Positions 1 through 8,216 of a stretch of DNA of 64,000 bases are shown piece after piece. Position numbers and translations under genes: made by a program. Position 1 is the stretch's first letter, and the number at the start of each line of letters is the position of its first letter. Under the pieces are notes generated by a model that worked only from the letters and a program-made list of their open reading frames with translations, ran no database searches and was not told the origin of the DNA. The stretch comes from Deltaproteobacteria bacterium HGW-Deltaproteobacteria-4. GTDB taxonomy: Bacteria; Desulfobacterota; Desulfuromonadia; Desulfuromonadales; UBA2197. Where the stretch lies: the NCBI GenBank assembly GCA_002841765.1, contig PHAV01000011.1:42304-106303 (forward strand). The letters run 5' to 3'.

Positions 1-858
1 ACCTCCGGTGGCCTCGGCATCCTCATCCCGCCGTCGATCGTCATGGTCATCTACGCCGTCTCCACCAACACCTCCATCGGCAAGCTCTTTATCGCCGGCG
101 TCATCCCCGGCCTCCTCCTCGGGCTGCTGCTGCTCACGGTGACCTGGATTGTCGCCAAAAAGCGTAACTATCCGCGGCTGCCGAAAGCGAGCTGGACGAT
201 GCGCCTACGTTCGATGCGCGAGTGCATGTGGGGGCTCTTTCTGATCGTCGTCGTTATCGGCGGCATCTATAGCGGCATCTTCACCCCCACCGAAGCGGCG
301 GCAATGAGTGCAGTCTATGCCTTTATCGTTGCCGTCTTTATCTACAAAGATATGAAACTCAAGGACGTGCCGAAGACCCTTCTTGCTTCGGCGAATATGT
401 CGGCGATGATCCTTTACATCATCACCAATGCCGTGCTCTTTTCCTTCCTCCTCACCTCGGAGCAGATCCCCCAGGAGCTGACCTCCTGGATCACCGGTTT
501 GGGCCTCGGCTCCGTCGGCTTTCTGATCATGGTCAACCTCCTCCTTCTTGCCGCCGGCAACTTCATGGAGCCCTCCTCGATCCTCCTCATCACCGCCCCC
601 CTCCTCTTCCCGATGGCGATGCAGCTCGGGATCGACCCGATTCATCTCGGGGTGCTGATGGTGGTAAATATGGAGATCGGCATGATCACCCCGCCGGTCG
701 GACTCAATCTTTATGTCGCCTCGGGGATTTCCCATCTCGGCCTGACCGAGACGACCAAGGCCTGCGCGCCGTGGATTCTGGTGATGATGGCTTTCCTGAT
801 GCTGATCACCTATGTCCCGGCGATCTCTCTCTGGCTGCCGAACCTGTTGTTCAAGTAG
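1..858 (+). CDS. TRAP transporter large permease (DctM-like), 3' part
   Basis: The reading frame is open from base 1, so the gene begins outside the window; only the last 285 codons are present. The first residues (SGGLGILIPPS) match the conserved loop of DctM-type large TRAP permeases, and about seven hydrophobic segments follow, with the late motif GMITPPVGLNLYV typical of the family. DctM forms the ion-driven translocation channel for carboxylates with a small DctQ subunit and a periplasmic DctP binding protein, which would lie upstream. A strong palindrome follows the stop codon. The substrate cannot be told from this part. Confidence 0.88.
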   Translation, partial: TSGGLGILIPPSIVMVIYAVSTNTSIGKLFIAGVIPGLLLGLLLLTVTWIVAKKRNYPRLPKASWTMRLRSMRECMWGLFLIVVVIGGIYSGIFTPTEAAAMSAVYAFIVAVFIYKDMKLKDVPKTLLASANMSAMILYIITNAVLFSFLLTSEQIPQELTSWITGLGLGSVGFLIMVNLLLLAAGNFMEPSSILLITAPLLFPMAMQLGIDPIHLGVLMVVNMEIGMITPPVGLNLYVASGISHLGLTETTKACAPWILVMMAFLMLITYVPAISLWLPNLLFK

Positions 859-865
859 GTCGATT

Positions 866-909
866 ACCACCCCCGTCCCCTCCTTAGTTAAGGAGGGGAC
901 GGGGGTGGT
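866..909. repeat. Perfect 20-bp inverted repeat, terminator-like
   Basis: Two perfect 20-nt arms (866-885 and 890-909; CCACCCCCGTCCCCTCCTT type) flank a 4-nt AGTT loop. There is no good T-run on either side, so it is more likely a dispersed palindromic element that may also end transcription. Related sequence lies at 3697-3791 and, degenerate, near 6577-6604. Confidence 0.8.
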
Positions 910-931
910 CAAAATAACTAAGTGAGCCCAG

Positions 932-1879
932 ATGGCGCTGCCCTTCGTGGAAATTCTTCTGATTGTTCTGCCGGTCTTTGTCGTCATCGGCCTCGGCTGG
1001 GTGCTGTTGCGTTTCGGCCTCATCGATAGTGAATTCCTCCGTCAGACCAACCGTCTCGTTTATTACGTCTGTCTCCCCCTCCTCCTCTTCTATAAAATTG
1101 CCACCGCGGATTTCAGCAGTAACTTTAATGCGGCCCTGGTAAGTGCTTCAGCTCTGGCGATTGTTGCGGGATTTTTAATCTCGTATGCGTTCGCACGGCT
1201 GCGCCATTACCCGCCCGCGGTGACCGGCGCTTTTTCCCAGGGTTCATTTCGCGGCAATATTGCTTATGTCGGCCTAGCGATCGTCCTCAATGCCTATGGC
1301 GAAGCAGGGTTGACCAAGGCCAGCATGGTCATGGGCTTTATCGTCCCGGTCCTTAACTGGTTCGCTATCCTTGCCCTGCTGCTGCCGCATCGTGGAACGC
1401 AAGGAACTCACCCCAGCGGCGACTGGCGGCGGGCGCTCCTCTTGAATCCTCTCATCCTTGCCTCCCTCGCCGGGTTGGTGTGGAGTTTTCTGCAACTGCC
1501 GATGCCGCGCCTGCTGGCCAGCAGCCTCCATCTCGCCAGCAGTATGACCCTCCCCCTCGCCCTCCTTGCCATCGGCGGCAGCTTTACCCCGCAGCGCCTG
1601 CGCGGTGACCTGTGGCGGGCTGGGCTCGCCACCGCGATCAAACTGGTCATCGTCCCCCTCTGTGCTGCCGGCCTCCTTTGGTTCTTTGGGCTGCGCGGCA
1701 TGGACCTCGGTATCGGTGTCCTCCTCGCTGCCACGCCGACGGCGACCGCCACCTACATTATGGCCGACCAGATGGGCGGAGATGCCGAACTCGCCGGCTC
1801 GATCATCATGCTCTCGACCCTCGCCGCCGCAGTCACCTACAGCGTCGCCCTCTTCCTCCTCCATTTTCTCGGGGCCTGA
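932..1879 (+). CDS. AEC-family (auxin efflux carrier-like) permease
   Basis: A 315-residue integral membrane protein with about ten hydrophobic segments in the five-plus-five arrangement of the AEC family. It has the family features GSFRGNIAYVGLA in the first half and ATPTATATYIMADQMGG in the second. Bacterial members export or exchange malate, malonate or related organic acids; the substrate here is unknown. It starts 22 bp after the palindrome and has no obvious operon partner downstream. Its place after a TRAP permease fits organic acid transport. Confidence 0.85.
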   Translation: MALPFVEILLIVLPVFVVIGLGWVLLRFGLIDSEFLRQTNRLVYYVCLPLLLFYKIATADFSSNFNAALVSASALAIVAGFLISYAFARLRHYPPAVTGAFSQGSFRGNIAYVGLAIVLNAYGEAGLTKASMVMGFIVPVLNWFAILALLLPHRGTQGTHPSGDWRRALLLNPLILASLAGLVWSFLQLPMPRLLASSLHLASSMTLPLALLAIGGSFTPQRLRGDLWRAGLATAIKLVIVPLCAAGLLWFFGLRGMDLGIGVLLAATPTATATYIMADQMGGDAELAGSIIMLSTLAAAVTYSVALFLLHFLGA

Positions 1880-1992
1880 GCCTCCCCCGGGGATTTGCTT
1901 ACTAAAAATAGTATGAAAATTATCCTCTTGCATGCCGGGACCGATCATAATATCTTCTGTTCTGCAGGAAATCACTTAAGTTGGGAGGATCC

Positions 1993-3687
1993 ATGGCAGC
2001 AGAGTCCGAGAGCAGTTCGTCTTTTTCACGGCGACTCTTAATCCTCACGATAAGCGTCGGGCTGATCGCCGGCGTCGCCTTTCCACCGATCGCTGCATTC
2101 ATGGTCGGTCCCAAGGCCTATGGCTGGCCGTTTGTGGTCAGTTGCCTGATCATGGGGCAGACGGTTGGCGCGATCCTTTATCTTGCCATTCGTTCTTCCT
2201 TGCGGCGTCAGCTGCGCCAGCATCTCCAGCTTTTGCAGTTAATCTCCGAGGAGACCATCGTTGCCGACGGCAGTACGGAAGAGCTGGAATCCTCCTTGCA
2301 AAAAAGTGTCGAGTCGATTCGTGCGCACATTCTTAACCTCATGACCCTTATCGATACCTTCATCCCCCATTATCAGTCGCTGGCAGAGGCGAGCAGTTTC
2401 CTTTCTGCGCGCACCCAGCTGGGGATCGGCGCTGCCCACGCAGCCCGGGGGAGCGTCATAACCCTGAATGAAAAACAACGCCAGATCGCTGCCGAGATGG
2501 AGCTCCTCCTGCGCCGCAGCCGGGGGGAAGTGATGATCTCCCAGCAACTCTCCGCGGCCTTGCAGGAGATGGCACATGCCATGGATCGTTCGAATGACCG
2601 TTTTCTCGAAACGACCGCGACTGTCGATGAGATGACCGGGAGTATTCGTCAGGTTGCCAGCGAATCGGAACAGATTGCCCGTTCAGTCGAAATGAGTGCG
2701 CGTGATCTCGGGGGGATCGATGAATCGATGGCACGGATACGTGACGAGGCCGAGAAGGGGGCCCAGGCCGCGCAGTCGCTGCGGGACGATGCCGAAGAGG
2801 GATTGATCGTTGTCGATGCCGCGATCAGTGAAATGGACCGGATTGACCGCGAAGGGGAGAAAGCGCGCCTCGCCATGCAGCGTCTGGCAGCTCAGGCGGC
2901 GGCGGTCAACAAGATCATCAAGGTGATGAAGGCGCTGGTCTCGGATACCGAGCTTCTGGCTTTCAATGCCGCAATCATCGCCGCCCAGGCTGGAGCCGAA
3001 GGGAGGGGCTTTGCAGTGGTCGCGGAAGAGATTGGTGACCTCGCCGGCCGGACGCGCGAGAGCGCCGAGGAGATCAGCGGGATTGTACAGGCGATTGCCG
3101 TGGAGAGCGACGAAGTCACCGCCGCCGTCGCTGCCACCGGCGAAAGGATCGGGGCCGGGAAGGCCCAGTCCCGCAGTGCCGGCAACGCCCTGCGCAAGAT
3201 CGTCGCCAGTTCTGCCGACGCCGCAGCAACGACAGCCGCCATTGTCAAGGTTACCGAAGAACAGCAGCATCGCACCCGCACCCTTATCGCCGGGGCGGCG
3301 CAAGGGACGAGTTCAGTGCGGGCGATTGCCCGGGCGATTCAGGAACAGCAGATCGCCATCGAGCGGATTCAGCACGGTGTCATCGATATGAAGGGGGCTT
3401 CAGACCTGATGACGCGCGGCATGGAAGAGCAGATCACCGCCAAACAGGCTTTTGACACAGGTCTGGCCGAACGCGGCGAACAATTTACGGCGATCAACTC
3501 TGCGGTCGGTTTTCAGCTCGAGGTCAGCGAAAAGGTTCTTGAACACTTTGCCACTTCGGAAGAGCGACTCAAAGGAAATGCCGAGCGCACGGCCATCATT
3601 GACCGCGAGATTCAGGCCCTGGAAGAGATTGCCCGGTCGCTGCAGCAGCTAACCGATCGTTATGGCGCGCTGCGGCGGAGGAAGTGA
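1993..3687 (+). CDS. Methyl-accepting chemotaxis protein
   Basis: A 564-residue receptor. Two hydrophobic segments lie close together near the N-terminus (about residues 12-35 and 46-66) with almost no periplasmic loop, so it probably senses membrane or cytoplasmic signals, not a periplasmic ligand. Long coiled-coil helices follow, with the signalling hairpin tip around LLAFNAAIIAAQAGAEGRGF, which binds CheA and CheW. The ATG at 1993 follows GGGAGG and is preferred over an in-frame TTG at 1981. No HAMP domain is evident. The gene converges on polA. Confidence 0.88.
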   Translation: MAAESESSSSFSRRLLILTISVGLIAGVAFPPIAAFMVGPKAYGWPFVVSCLIMGQTVGAILYLAIRSSLRRQLRQHLQLLQLISEETIVADGSTEELESSLQKSVESIRAHILNLMTLIDTFIPHYQSLAEASSFLSARTQLGIGAAHAARGSVITLNEKQRQIAAEMELLLRRSRGEVMISQQLSAALQEMAHAMDRSNDRFLETTATVDEMTGSIRQVASESEQIARSVEMSARDLGGIDESMARIRDEAEKGAQAAQSLRDDAEEGLIVVDAAISEMDRIDREGEKARLAMQRLAAQAAAVNKIIKVMKALVSDTELLAFNAAIIAAQAGAEGRGFAVVAEEIGDLAGRTRESAEEISGIVQAIAVESDEVTAAVAATGERIGAGKAQSRSAGNALRKIVASSADAAATTAAIVKVTEEQQHRTRTLIAGAAQGTSSVRAIARAIQEQQIAIERIQHGVIDMKGASDLMTRGMEEQITAKQAFDTGLAERGEQFTAINSAVGFQLEVSEKVLEHFATSEERLKGNAERTAIIDREIQALEEIARSLQQLTDRYGALRRRK

Positions 3688-3696
3688 ATCCCCTGA

Positions 3697-3791
3697 GAAA
3701 TCACCACCCCTACTAGCCCCTCCTTGAAAAAGGAGGGGGACAATAAGCTTTCAACTCCCCTCCTTTTTTAAGGAGGGGTCGGGGGTGGTCC
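3697..3791. repeat. Composite palindromic intergenic repeats between convergent genes
   Basis: The gap between the receptor gene and polA is filled by two hairpin-forming units built from CCCCTCCTT and AAGGAGGGG, ending in GGGGGTGGTC. The arms resemble those at 866-909. The unit could terminate transcription from both sides. A degenerate copy lies upstream of the toxin-antitoxin pair. Confidence 0.7.
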
Positions 3792-3801
3792 CCTTAACGC
3801 C

Positions 3802-6474
3802 TTAATGCGCCTCCCGCCAGTTCTTCCCGACTCCGATCGCGACCGTCAGCGGTACCGAAAGCGCCATCGCCCCTTCCATCTCCTCCTTGACCAGGCTCTG
3901 CATGATCTCCACCTCCGCCAACGGCACATCAAAGACGAGTTCGTCGTGCACCTGCAGCAGCATCTGGCTTGCCAGCCCTTCCTTCCCTAAACGATTAAAG
4001 ATCTTCACCATCGCCACCTTGATGATGTCGGCGGCTGAGCCCTGAACCGGGTAGTTGACGGCGTTGCGTTCCGCATAAGAACGAATCCCGCCGTTGCTGC
4101 TGTGGATATCAGGGACGGCGCAGCGCCGGCCGAGAATGGTGGTGACGTAGAGCTGCTGCCGAGCCTCGGCCTGTTTGGCGGCGATGAAGTCCTTGACCCG
4201 GCTGTAGCGGGCAAAGTAGCTGTCGATAAAGTGCTGGGCGGTCTTGCGGTCGACGCCGAGGTCCTTGGCAAGGCTGAAGGCGCCCATGCCGTAAAGGACG
4301 GCAAAATTGATGGTCTTGGCCTGGCGGCGCTGCTCGCTGGTCACCAGCTCCGGAAAGATGCCGAAGATTTCACTAGCGGTGCGGCGATGAATATCCTCAT
4401 CGTGGAGGAAACTCTCCTTGAGGGAGGGCTCGTCGGCGAGATGGGCGAGAACGCGGAGTTCGATCTGCGAATAGTCGGCGCAGAGGAGGAGATTTCCCTG
4501 AGCGGGGATAAAGGCTTCACGGATGCGCACGCCGATTTCGCTGCGGATCGGGATATTCTGCAGATTCGGATCGCTGGAGGAGAGGCGGCCGGTGACAGCG
4601 ATCGCCTGGTTGAAAGAGGTATGAATCCGCCCGGTCTCGGGGTGGATCAGCTTCGGCAGGGCGTCGGTGTAGGTCCCCTTGAGCTTGGCGAGGGTGCGGT
4701 AATCGAGGAGGCGGCTGGCAATGAGATGCTCGGCGGCGAGATCGGTGAGAACATCGACGTCGGTCGACCAGCCGCTCTTGGTCTTCTTCCCTTTGGGGAG
4801 CTGCAGTTTGTCAAAGAGAATCTCGCCGAGCTGCTTTGGCGAAGCGATATTGAAGGTCGTGCCGGCGAGCTCGTGGATCTCGTGCTCCAGGCGGACGAGT
4901 TTCCCTTCGATCTCGCGGGAAAGGCCGGCCAGGAGGTCAGCATCGACGCGGATGCCGGTCCACTCCATCTCGGCAAGGATAACGGACAGGGGCATCTCCA
5001 CCTGATAAAAAAGTTGCTCCTGACCGCTTTCAGAAAGTCGGGGAGCGAAGTATTCGTAGAGGCGCCAGGTGACATCGGCATCTTCGGCAGCGTAAACCGT
5101 GGCCTTCTCGATCTCGACTTCACTGAAACAGACGCGGTTCTTGCCGGTGCCGGTCATCTCGTCGTAAGCGATGGTCTTGTAGTCGAGGAGTTCGGCGGCG
5201 AGGGCATCCATGCCGTGCGACTTGGCGGTGGGATTGGTGAGATAAGAAGCGAGCATGGTGTCGAAATTCAGGCCGACGACCAGCACCCCGGCGCGGCGCA
5301 GGACGAGGGCATCGAATTTGCCGTTCTGGGCGATCTTGAGGCGGGCAGGATCGGTCAAGAGGGGACGGAGACGATCGAGGACGACGGCTACATCGAGCTG
5401 TTCCGGCATGCCGAGGTAATGATGGCGCACCGGAATGTACCAGCCACTCCGGCTGCGGGTAGCAAAAGAGAGGCCGACAAGGTCGGCGCGAGTCGGGTCG
5501 AGGCCGGTCGTTTCGGTGTCGAAGGCAAAGGCCGGAGCCGCTTCCAACTCGGCGACGAGTTCATCCAGGTCGGCCAGGGTCAACACGCAGCGGTAGTTGC
5601 TGCTGTCGCTCCGTTCGGCACTGGAAAAGGCACTGAGGAGTTTGTGAAATTCCAGTTCCTTGAAGATTTCGGTGAGGGCAGGGCGGTTCGGTTCGCGCGG
5701 CGCCAGCGATTCCAGGTCGTAGTTAATCGGCAGATCGTCGATCAGGGTGACCAGCTGACGGCTGAGACGGGCCTGGTCGGCAAAGTTTTCGAGGTTTTCG
5801 CGTTGCTTCCCCTTGAGCTGGTCGGTATTGGCGAGGAGATTCTCGACCGTCCCGAACTCCTGAATCAACTTGACGGCGGTCTTTTCGCCGATGCCGGGGA
5901 CACCAGGGACATTATCGGAGGAATCGCCGGCCAGGGCCTGTACCTCGATGACGCAGGAGGGCGGACCGCCGAACCGTTCGGCGACTTCGTCCATGCCGGT
6001 GATCTTCTCCTTCATGGTATCAAGGAGGCGCACCTGCGGGGTGACGGTCTGCATCAGATCCTTGTCGCCGGTGACGATTGTTACTTCCAGTTCGTCGCTG
6101 GCAAAGCGTTTCGCCAGGGTGGCAATCAGATCATCCGCTTCAAAACCGACTTCTTCCAGAACCGGCAGATTGAAGGCGGCAACGATCTCCTTGATCCTGG
6201 GGATCTGCGGCACGAGATCATCCGGCATCGAGATCCGGTTCGCCTTGTATGCCGGATAAAGCTCTTTGCGGAAGGTCGGACCGCGTGGATCGAAAACGAC
6301 CGCCAGATAGTCGGGCTGCTCGTCGCGGACGATCTTGAGGAGCATGGTGGTAAAGCCGTAGATGGCGTTGGTCGGAAAGCCCTTGCCGTTGGAGAGGTGG
6401 CGGATGGCGTAATAAGCGCGATAGATGTAGCTGGAGCCGTCGATCAGATACAGACGTTTGCTTTGGTCAGACAT
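3802..6474 (-). CDS. polA: DNA polymerase I
   Basis: An 890-residue protein with the full three-domain plan. First is a 5'-3' exonuclease (N-terminal 290 residues, GDKDLMQ and DSSDNVPGVPGIGEKTA). Second is a 3'-5' proofreading domain with an intact DTETTGLD motif. Third is the polymerase domain with motif A DYSQIELRVLAH, motif B RRQAKTINFAVLYGMG and motif C QVHDELVF. It fills gaps and removes RNA primers in replication and repair. The longer reading frame would start at 6513, but the ATG at 6474 has a GCGAGG site six bases upstream and begins the conserved sequence, so it is preferred. Single-gene unit. Confidence 0.97.
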   Translation of the reverse strand: MSDQSKRLYLIDGSSYIYRAYYAIRHLSNGKGFPTNAIYGFTTMLLKIVRDEQPDYLAVVFDPRGPTFRKELYPAYKANRISMPDDLVPQIPRIKEIVAAFNLPVLEEVGFEADDLIATLAKRFASDELEVTIVTGDKDLMQTVTPQVRLLDTMKEKITGMDEVAERFGGPPSCVIEVQALAGDSSDNVPGVPGIGEKTAVKLIQEFGTVENLLANTDQLKGKQRENLENFADQARLSRQLVTLIDDLPINYDLESLAPREPNRPALTEIFKELEFHKLLSAFSSAERSDSSNYRCVLTLADLDELVAELEAAPAFAFDTETTGLDPTRADLVGLSFATRSRSGWYIPVRHHYLGMPEQLDVAVVLDRLRPLLTDPARLKIAQNGKFDALVLRRAGVLVVGLNFDTMLASYLTNPTAKSHGMDALAAELLDYKTIAYDEMTGTGKNRVCFSEVEIEKATVYAAEDADVTWRLYEYFAPRLSESGQEQLFYQVEMPLSVILAEMEWTGIRVDADLLAGLSREIEGKLVRLEHEIHELAGTTFNIASPKQLGEILFDKLQLPKGKKTKSGWSTDVDVLTDLAAEHLIASRLLDYRTLAKLKGTYTDALPKLIHPETGRIHTSFNQAIAVTGRLSSSDPNLQNIPIRSEIGVRIREAFIPAQGNLLLCADYSQIELRVLAHLADEPSLKESFLHDEDIHRRTASEIFGIFPELVTSEQRRQAKTINFAVLYGMGAFSLAKDLGVDRKTAQHFIDSYFARYSRVKDFIAAKQAEARQQLYVTTILGRRCAVPDIHSSNGGIRSYAERNAVNYPVQGSAADIIKVAMVKIFNRLGKEGLASQMLLQVHDELVFDVPLAEVEIMQSLVKEEMEGAMALSVPLTVAIGVGKNWREAH

Positions 6475-6615
6475 AAGGAGCCTCGCTGAAATTGAATGGG
6501 CGGAGTATTTCACAGGCGGCAGAAAAGGTAAAAAGGTTTTGTCTGGTTGACTCCCTTCCTGTCTGAGGAGGACCCAACTTCGGACTAAAAGGGCTGGGGG
6601 TGGTCGGTTTATTTT

Positions 6616-6643
6616 TTGACGTTTCCGGTAAAGACTGTTATCA
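6616..6643 (+). promoter_or_regulatory. Sigma-70 promoter for the toxin-antitoxin pair
   Basis: TTGACG (6616-6621), a 16-bp spacer and TTATCA (6638-6643) lie about 35 bp before the antitoxin start. Confidence 0.55.
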
Positions 6644-6676
6644 TTTTTAAAAAAGTGTAATCACTGGAGGCACGTC

Positions 6677-6922
6677 ATGATCAGAACGCAAATCCAATTA
6701 CCGGAAGAGCAAGTCTCAGCCCTTAAAAATCTTGCCTCGCGGCAACAGACCTCGATGGCCGAGCTGATCCGTCGGGCGATCGATATGTTCACCGCGTCGT
6801 CCGATGCTGCGAATCTTCAGGAGCAGCGGCAACGGGCTCTGGCGGCCGCCGGACAGTTTCATTCCGGGCATGGCGATTTGTCCGCCAAGCATGACGACTA
6901 TCTTGTCGAGGTCTACAAATGA
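6677..6922 (+). CDS. Ribbon-helix-helix antitoxin
   Basis: An 81-residue protein whose N-terminus (IRTQIQLPEEQVSALKNLA, then MAELIRRAIDMF) has the short beta strand and two helices of the MetJ/Arc/CopG fold. The C-terminal half is polar, as in antitoxins that wrap the toxin. The stop overlaps the PIN gene start by four bases (ATGA), so the two are translationally coupled. The pair very likely forms a VapBC-type module in which this protein neutralises the nuclease and represses its own promoter. An AGGCACGTC sequence precedes the ATG. Confidence 0.85.
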   Translation: MIRTQIQLPEEQVSALKNLASRQQTSMAELIRRAIDMFTASSDAANLQEQRQRALAAAGQFHSGHGDLSAKHDDYLVEVYK

Positions 6923-7326
6923 GGAGCATCTTCATCGACACCTCTGCCTTTCTCGCCGTCCTTGACGCCGATGATGACTATCACTCTTCGGCTAAGAGCG
7001 CTTGGGGAGAGATACTGGCATCCGCTTCTCTGTTGGTGACCAGTAACTATATTCTGGTTGAAACCTTTGCCCTGGTGCAGAATCGGCTGGGGCTTCAGGC
7101 CATCAGAATCTTTCAGGAAGACATCGTACCGCTCCTCTCGATCCGGTGGGTCGATGCACCAATTCATGCCGCTGCGACCAGTGCCTTGCTGGCAGCCAAC
7201 AGAAAGAAGCTCAGCCTCGTAGACTGTGTTTCGTTCGAAGTTATGCGCCATGCGGCTATAAGGTCTGCCTTTACTTTTGACCGTCATTTCAAAGAGCAGG
7301 GCTTTGATTGTGTCCCGAATCTCTGA
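6919..7326 (+). CDS. PIN-domain ribonuclease toxin (VapC-like)
   Basis: A 135-residue PIN domain. The four acidic positions that bind metal are visible: Asp in IDTSAFLAVLD, Glu in ILVETFAL, Asp in SLVDCVSFE and Asp in FTFDRHF. Such toxins cut tRNA or other RNA when freed from the antitoxin encoded just upstream. The catalytic residues and length look intact, so it is probably active. It is followed by a 146-bp gap holding the promoter of the selenium cluster. The target RNA cannot be predicted. Confidence 0.87.
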   Translation: MRSIFIDTSAFLAVLDADDDYHSSAKSAWGEILASASLLVTSNYILVETFALVQNRLGLQAIRIFQEDIVPLLSIRWVDAPIHAAATSALLAANRKKLSLVDCVSFEVMRHAAIRSAFTFDRHFKEQGFDCVPNL

Positions 7327-7405
7327 CGCAAAAGTTGACCGGTGTCTTGTTTGAAAAAGAGCAGAGTACAATCTTAAAAATCCAATAAGTTTTCGATAAG
7401 TTTTC

Positions 7406-7434
7406 TTGCAAAACGCTGCGCAAACGAATATAGT
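7406..7434 (+). promoter_or_regulatory. Sigma-70 promoter of the selenium gene cluster
   Basis: TTGCAA (7406-7411), a 17-bp spacer and TATAGT (7429-7434) lie 38 bp before the yedF start. Confidence 0.6.
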
Positions 7435-7472
7435 CCACGGGATTTTCAATCCTGGAGTGACGGTGGGGAGCG

Positions 7473-8054
7473 ATGAAAATAGTTGATTGTCGTGCCCAAA
7501 AATGCCCATATCCTGTCGTCGAAACCCGCAAGCTGCTCCTTGCCGAACCGGGTGTGCCCTTCACCATTCTCGTCGGCGATAGCAGCGGCCGGGAGAACGT
7601 GGCGCGGCTCGCCGCCAGTCTGGGCTATGCCGTCCGTCTGGAAGCGTCCGAAGGAGGCTTTGCCCTGGAGCTTCATCCCGGGGAGAAACCGGCCGCAGCG
7701 GCAGGATTGGCAGTGCAGGGAAAGACCGTCGCCGTCATCTCCTCCGAGGTCATGGGACGGGGCAGCGACGAGCTGGGACGACTTCTGCTGAAGAACTTCC
7801 TCTTCACCCTGACTGAACTGGAGAGCGTCCCGGATGTTCTGTTCTTCGTTAATGCCGGGGTGAAGCTCACCACCGCCGACTCCGAGGCCCTCGAAGCCCT
7901 GGACAAACTCGCCTGCATGGGGGCGGACATTGCTTCCTGCGGACTCTGTCTCGACTTCTTTCACCTCAAGGAGAAGCTGGCAGTCGGCCGGGTCACCAAC
8001 ATGCTCGATATTGCCGAGACCATGCAAAAGGCAGGACGGATCATCCCGCTTTGA
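7473..8054 (+). CDS. yedF: Selenium metabolism protein YedF
   Basis: A 193-residue two-domain protein. The N-terminal about 75 residues form a TusA/SirA-like domain with the CPYPVVETRK signature, whose first Cys is the sulfur or selenium carrier in relatives. The C-terminal part is DsrE-like (SRGSDELGRLLLKNFLFTL region and FVNAGVKL), ending with a Cys-rich CGLCLDF loop. This fusion is typically found next to selenium genes and is thought to handle reactive selenium, though its exact chemistry is unsettled. A GGGAG site precedes the ATG. The next gene downstream is tRNA-Sec. Confidence 0.88.
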   Translation: MKIVDCRAQKCPYPVVETRKLLLAEPGVPFTILVGDSSGRENVARLAASLGYAVRLEASEGGFALELHPGEKPAAAAGLAVQGKTVAVISSEVMGRGSDELGRLLLKNFLFTLTELESVPDVLFFVNAGVKLTTADSEALEALDKLACMGADIASCGLCLDFFHLKEKLAVGRVTNMLDIAETMQKAGRIIPL

Positions 8055-8093
8055 TCCCCTGTCGCAAAATTCCATCGATTCTTGAAAGTTTAC

Positions 8094-8189
8094 GGGAGTA
8101 GTTCGTAGCTTGGTGGCGCGCCCGGTCTTCAAAACCGGTGAGGGGCGTATCCCGTCCCTGGTGGGTTCGATTCCCATCTACTCCCGCCA
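8094..8189 (+). tRNA. selC: Selenocysteine tRNA (anticodon TCA)
   Basis: The 8-bp acceptor stem GGGAGTAG/CTACTCCC (8094-8101 with 8178-8185), discriminator G and encoded CCA enclose a 5-bp anticodon stem CCGGT/ACCGG with loop CTTCAAA; the anticodon TCA is at 8129-8131. The long extra arm and total length near 96 nt are diagnostic of bacterial tRNA-Sec, which reads UGA. It lies between yedF and selA on the same strand, which strongly supports active Sec decoding. Confidence 0.97.
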
Positions 8190-8216
8190 TATTTCCCATC
8201 CCCTGGCGGCCTGCCC

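Noticed and set aside
4102-6489. Long plus-strand open frame of 795 codons opposite polA
   Set aside because: It is an antisense shadow of a high-GC gene with an intact polymerase on the other strand; no family features.
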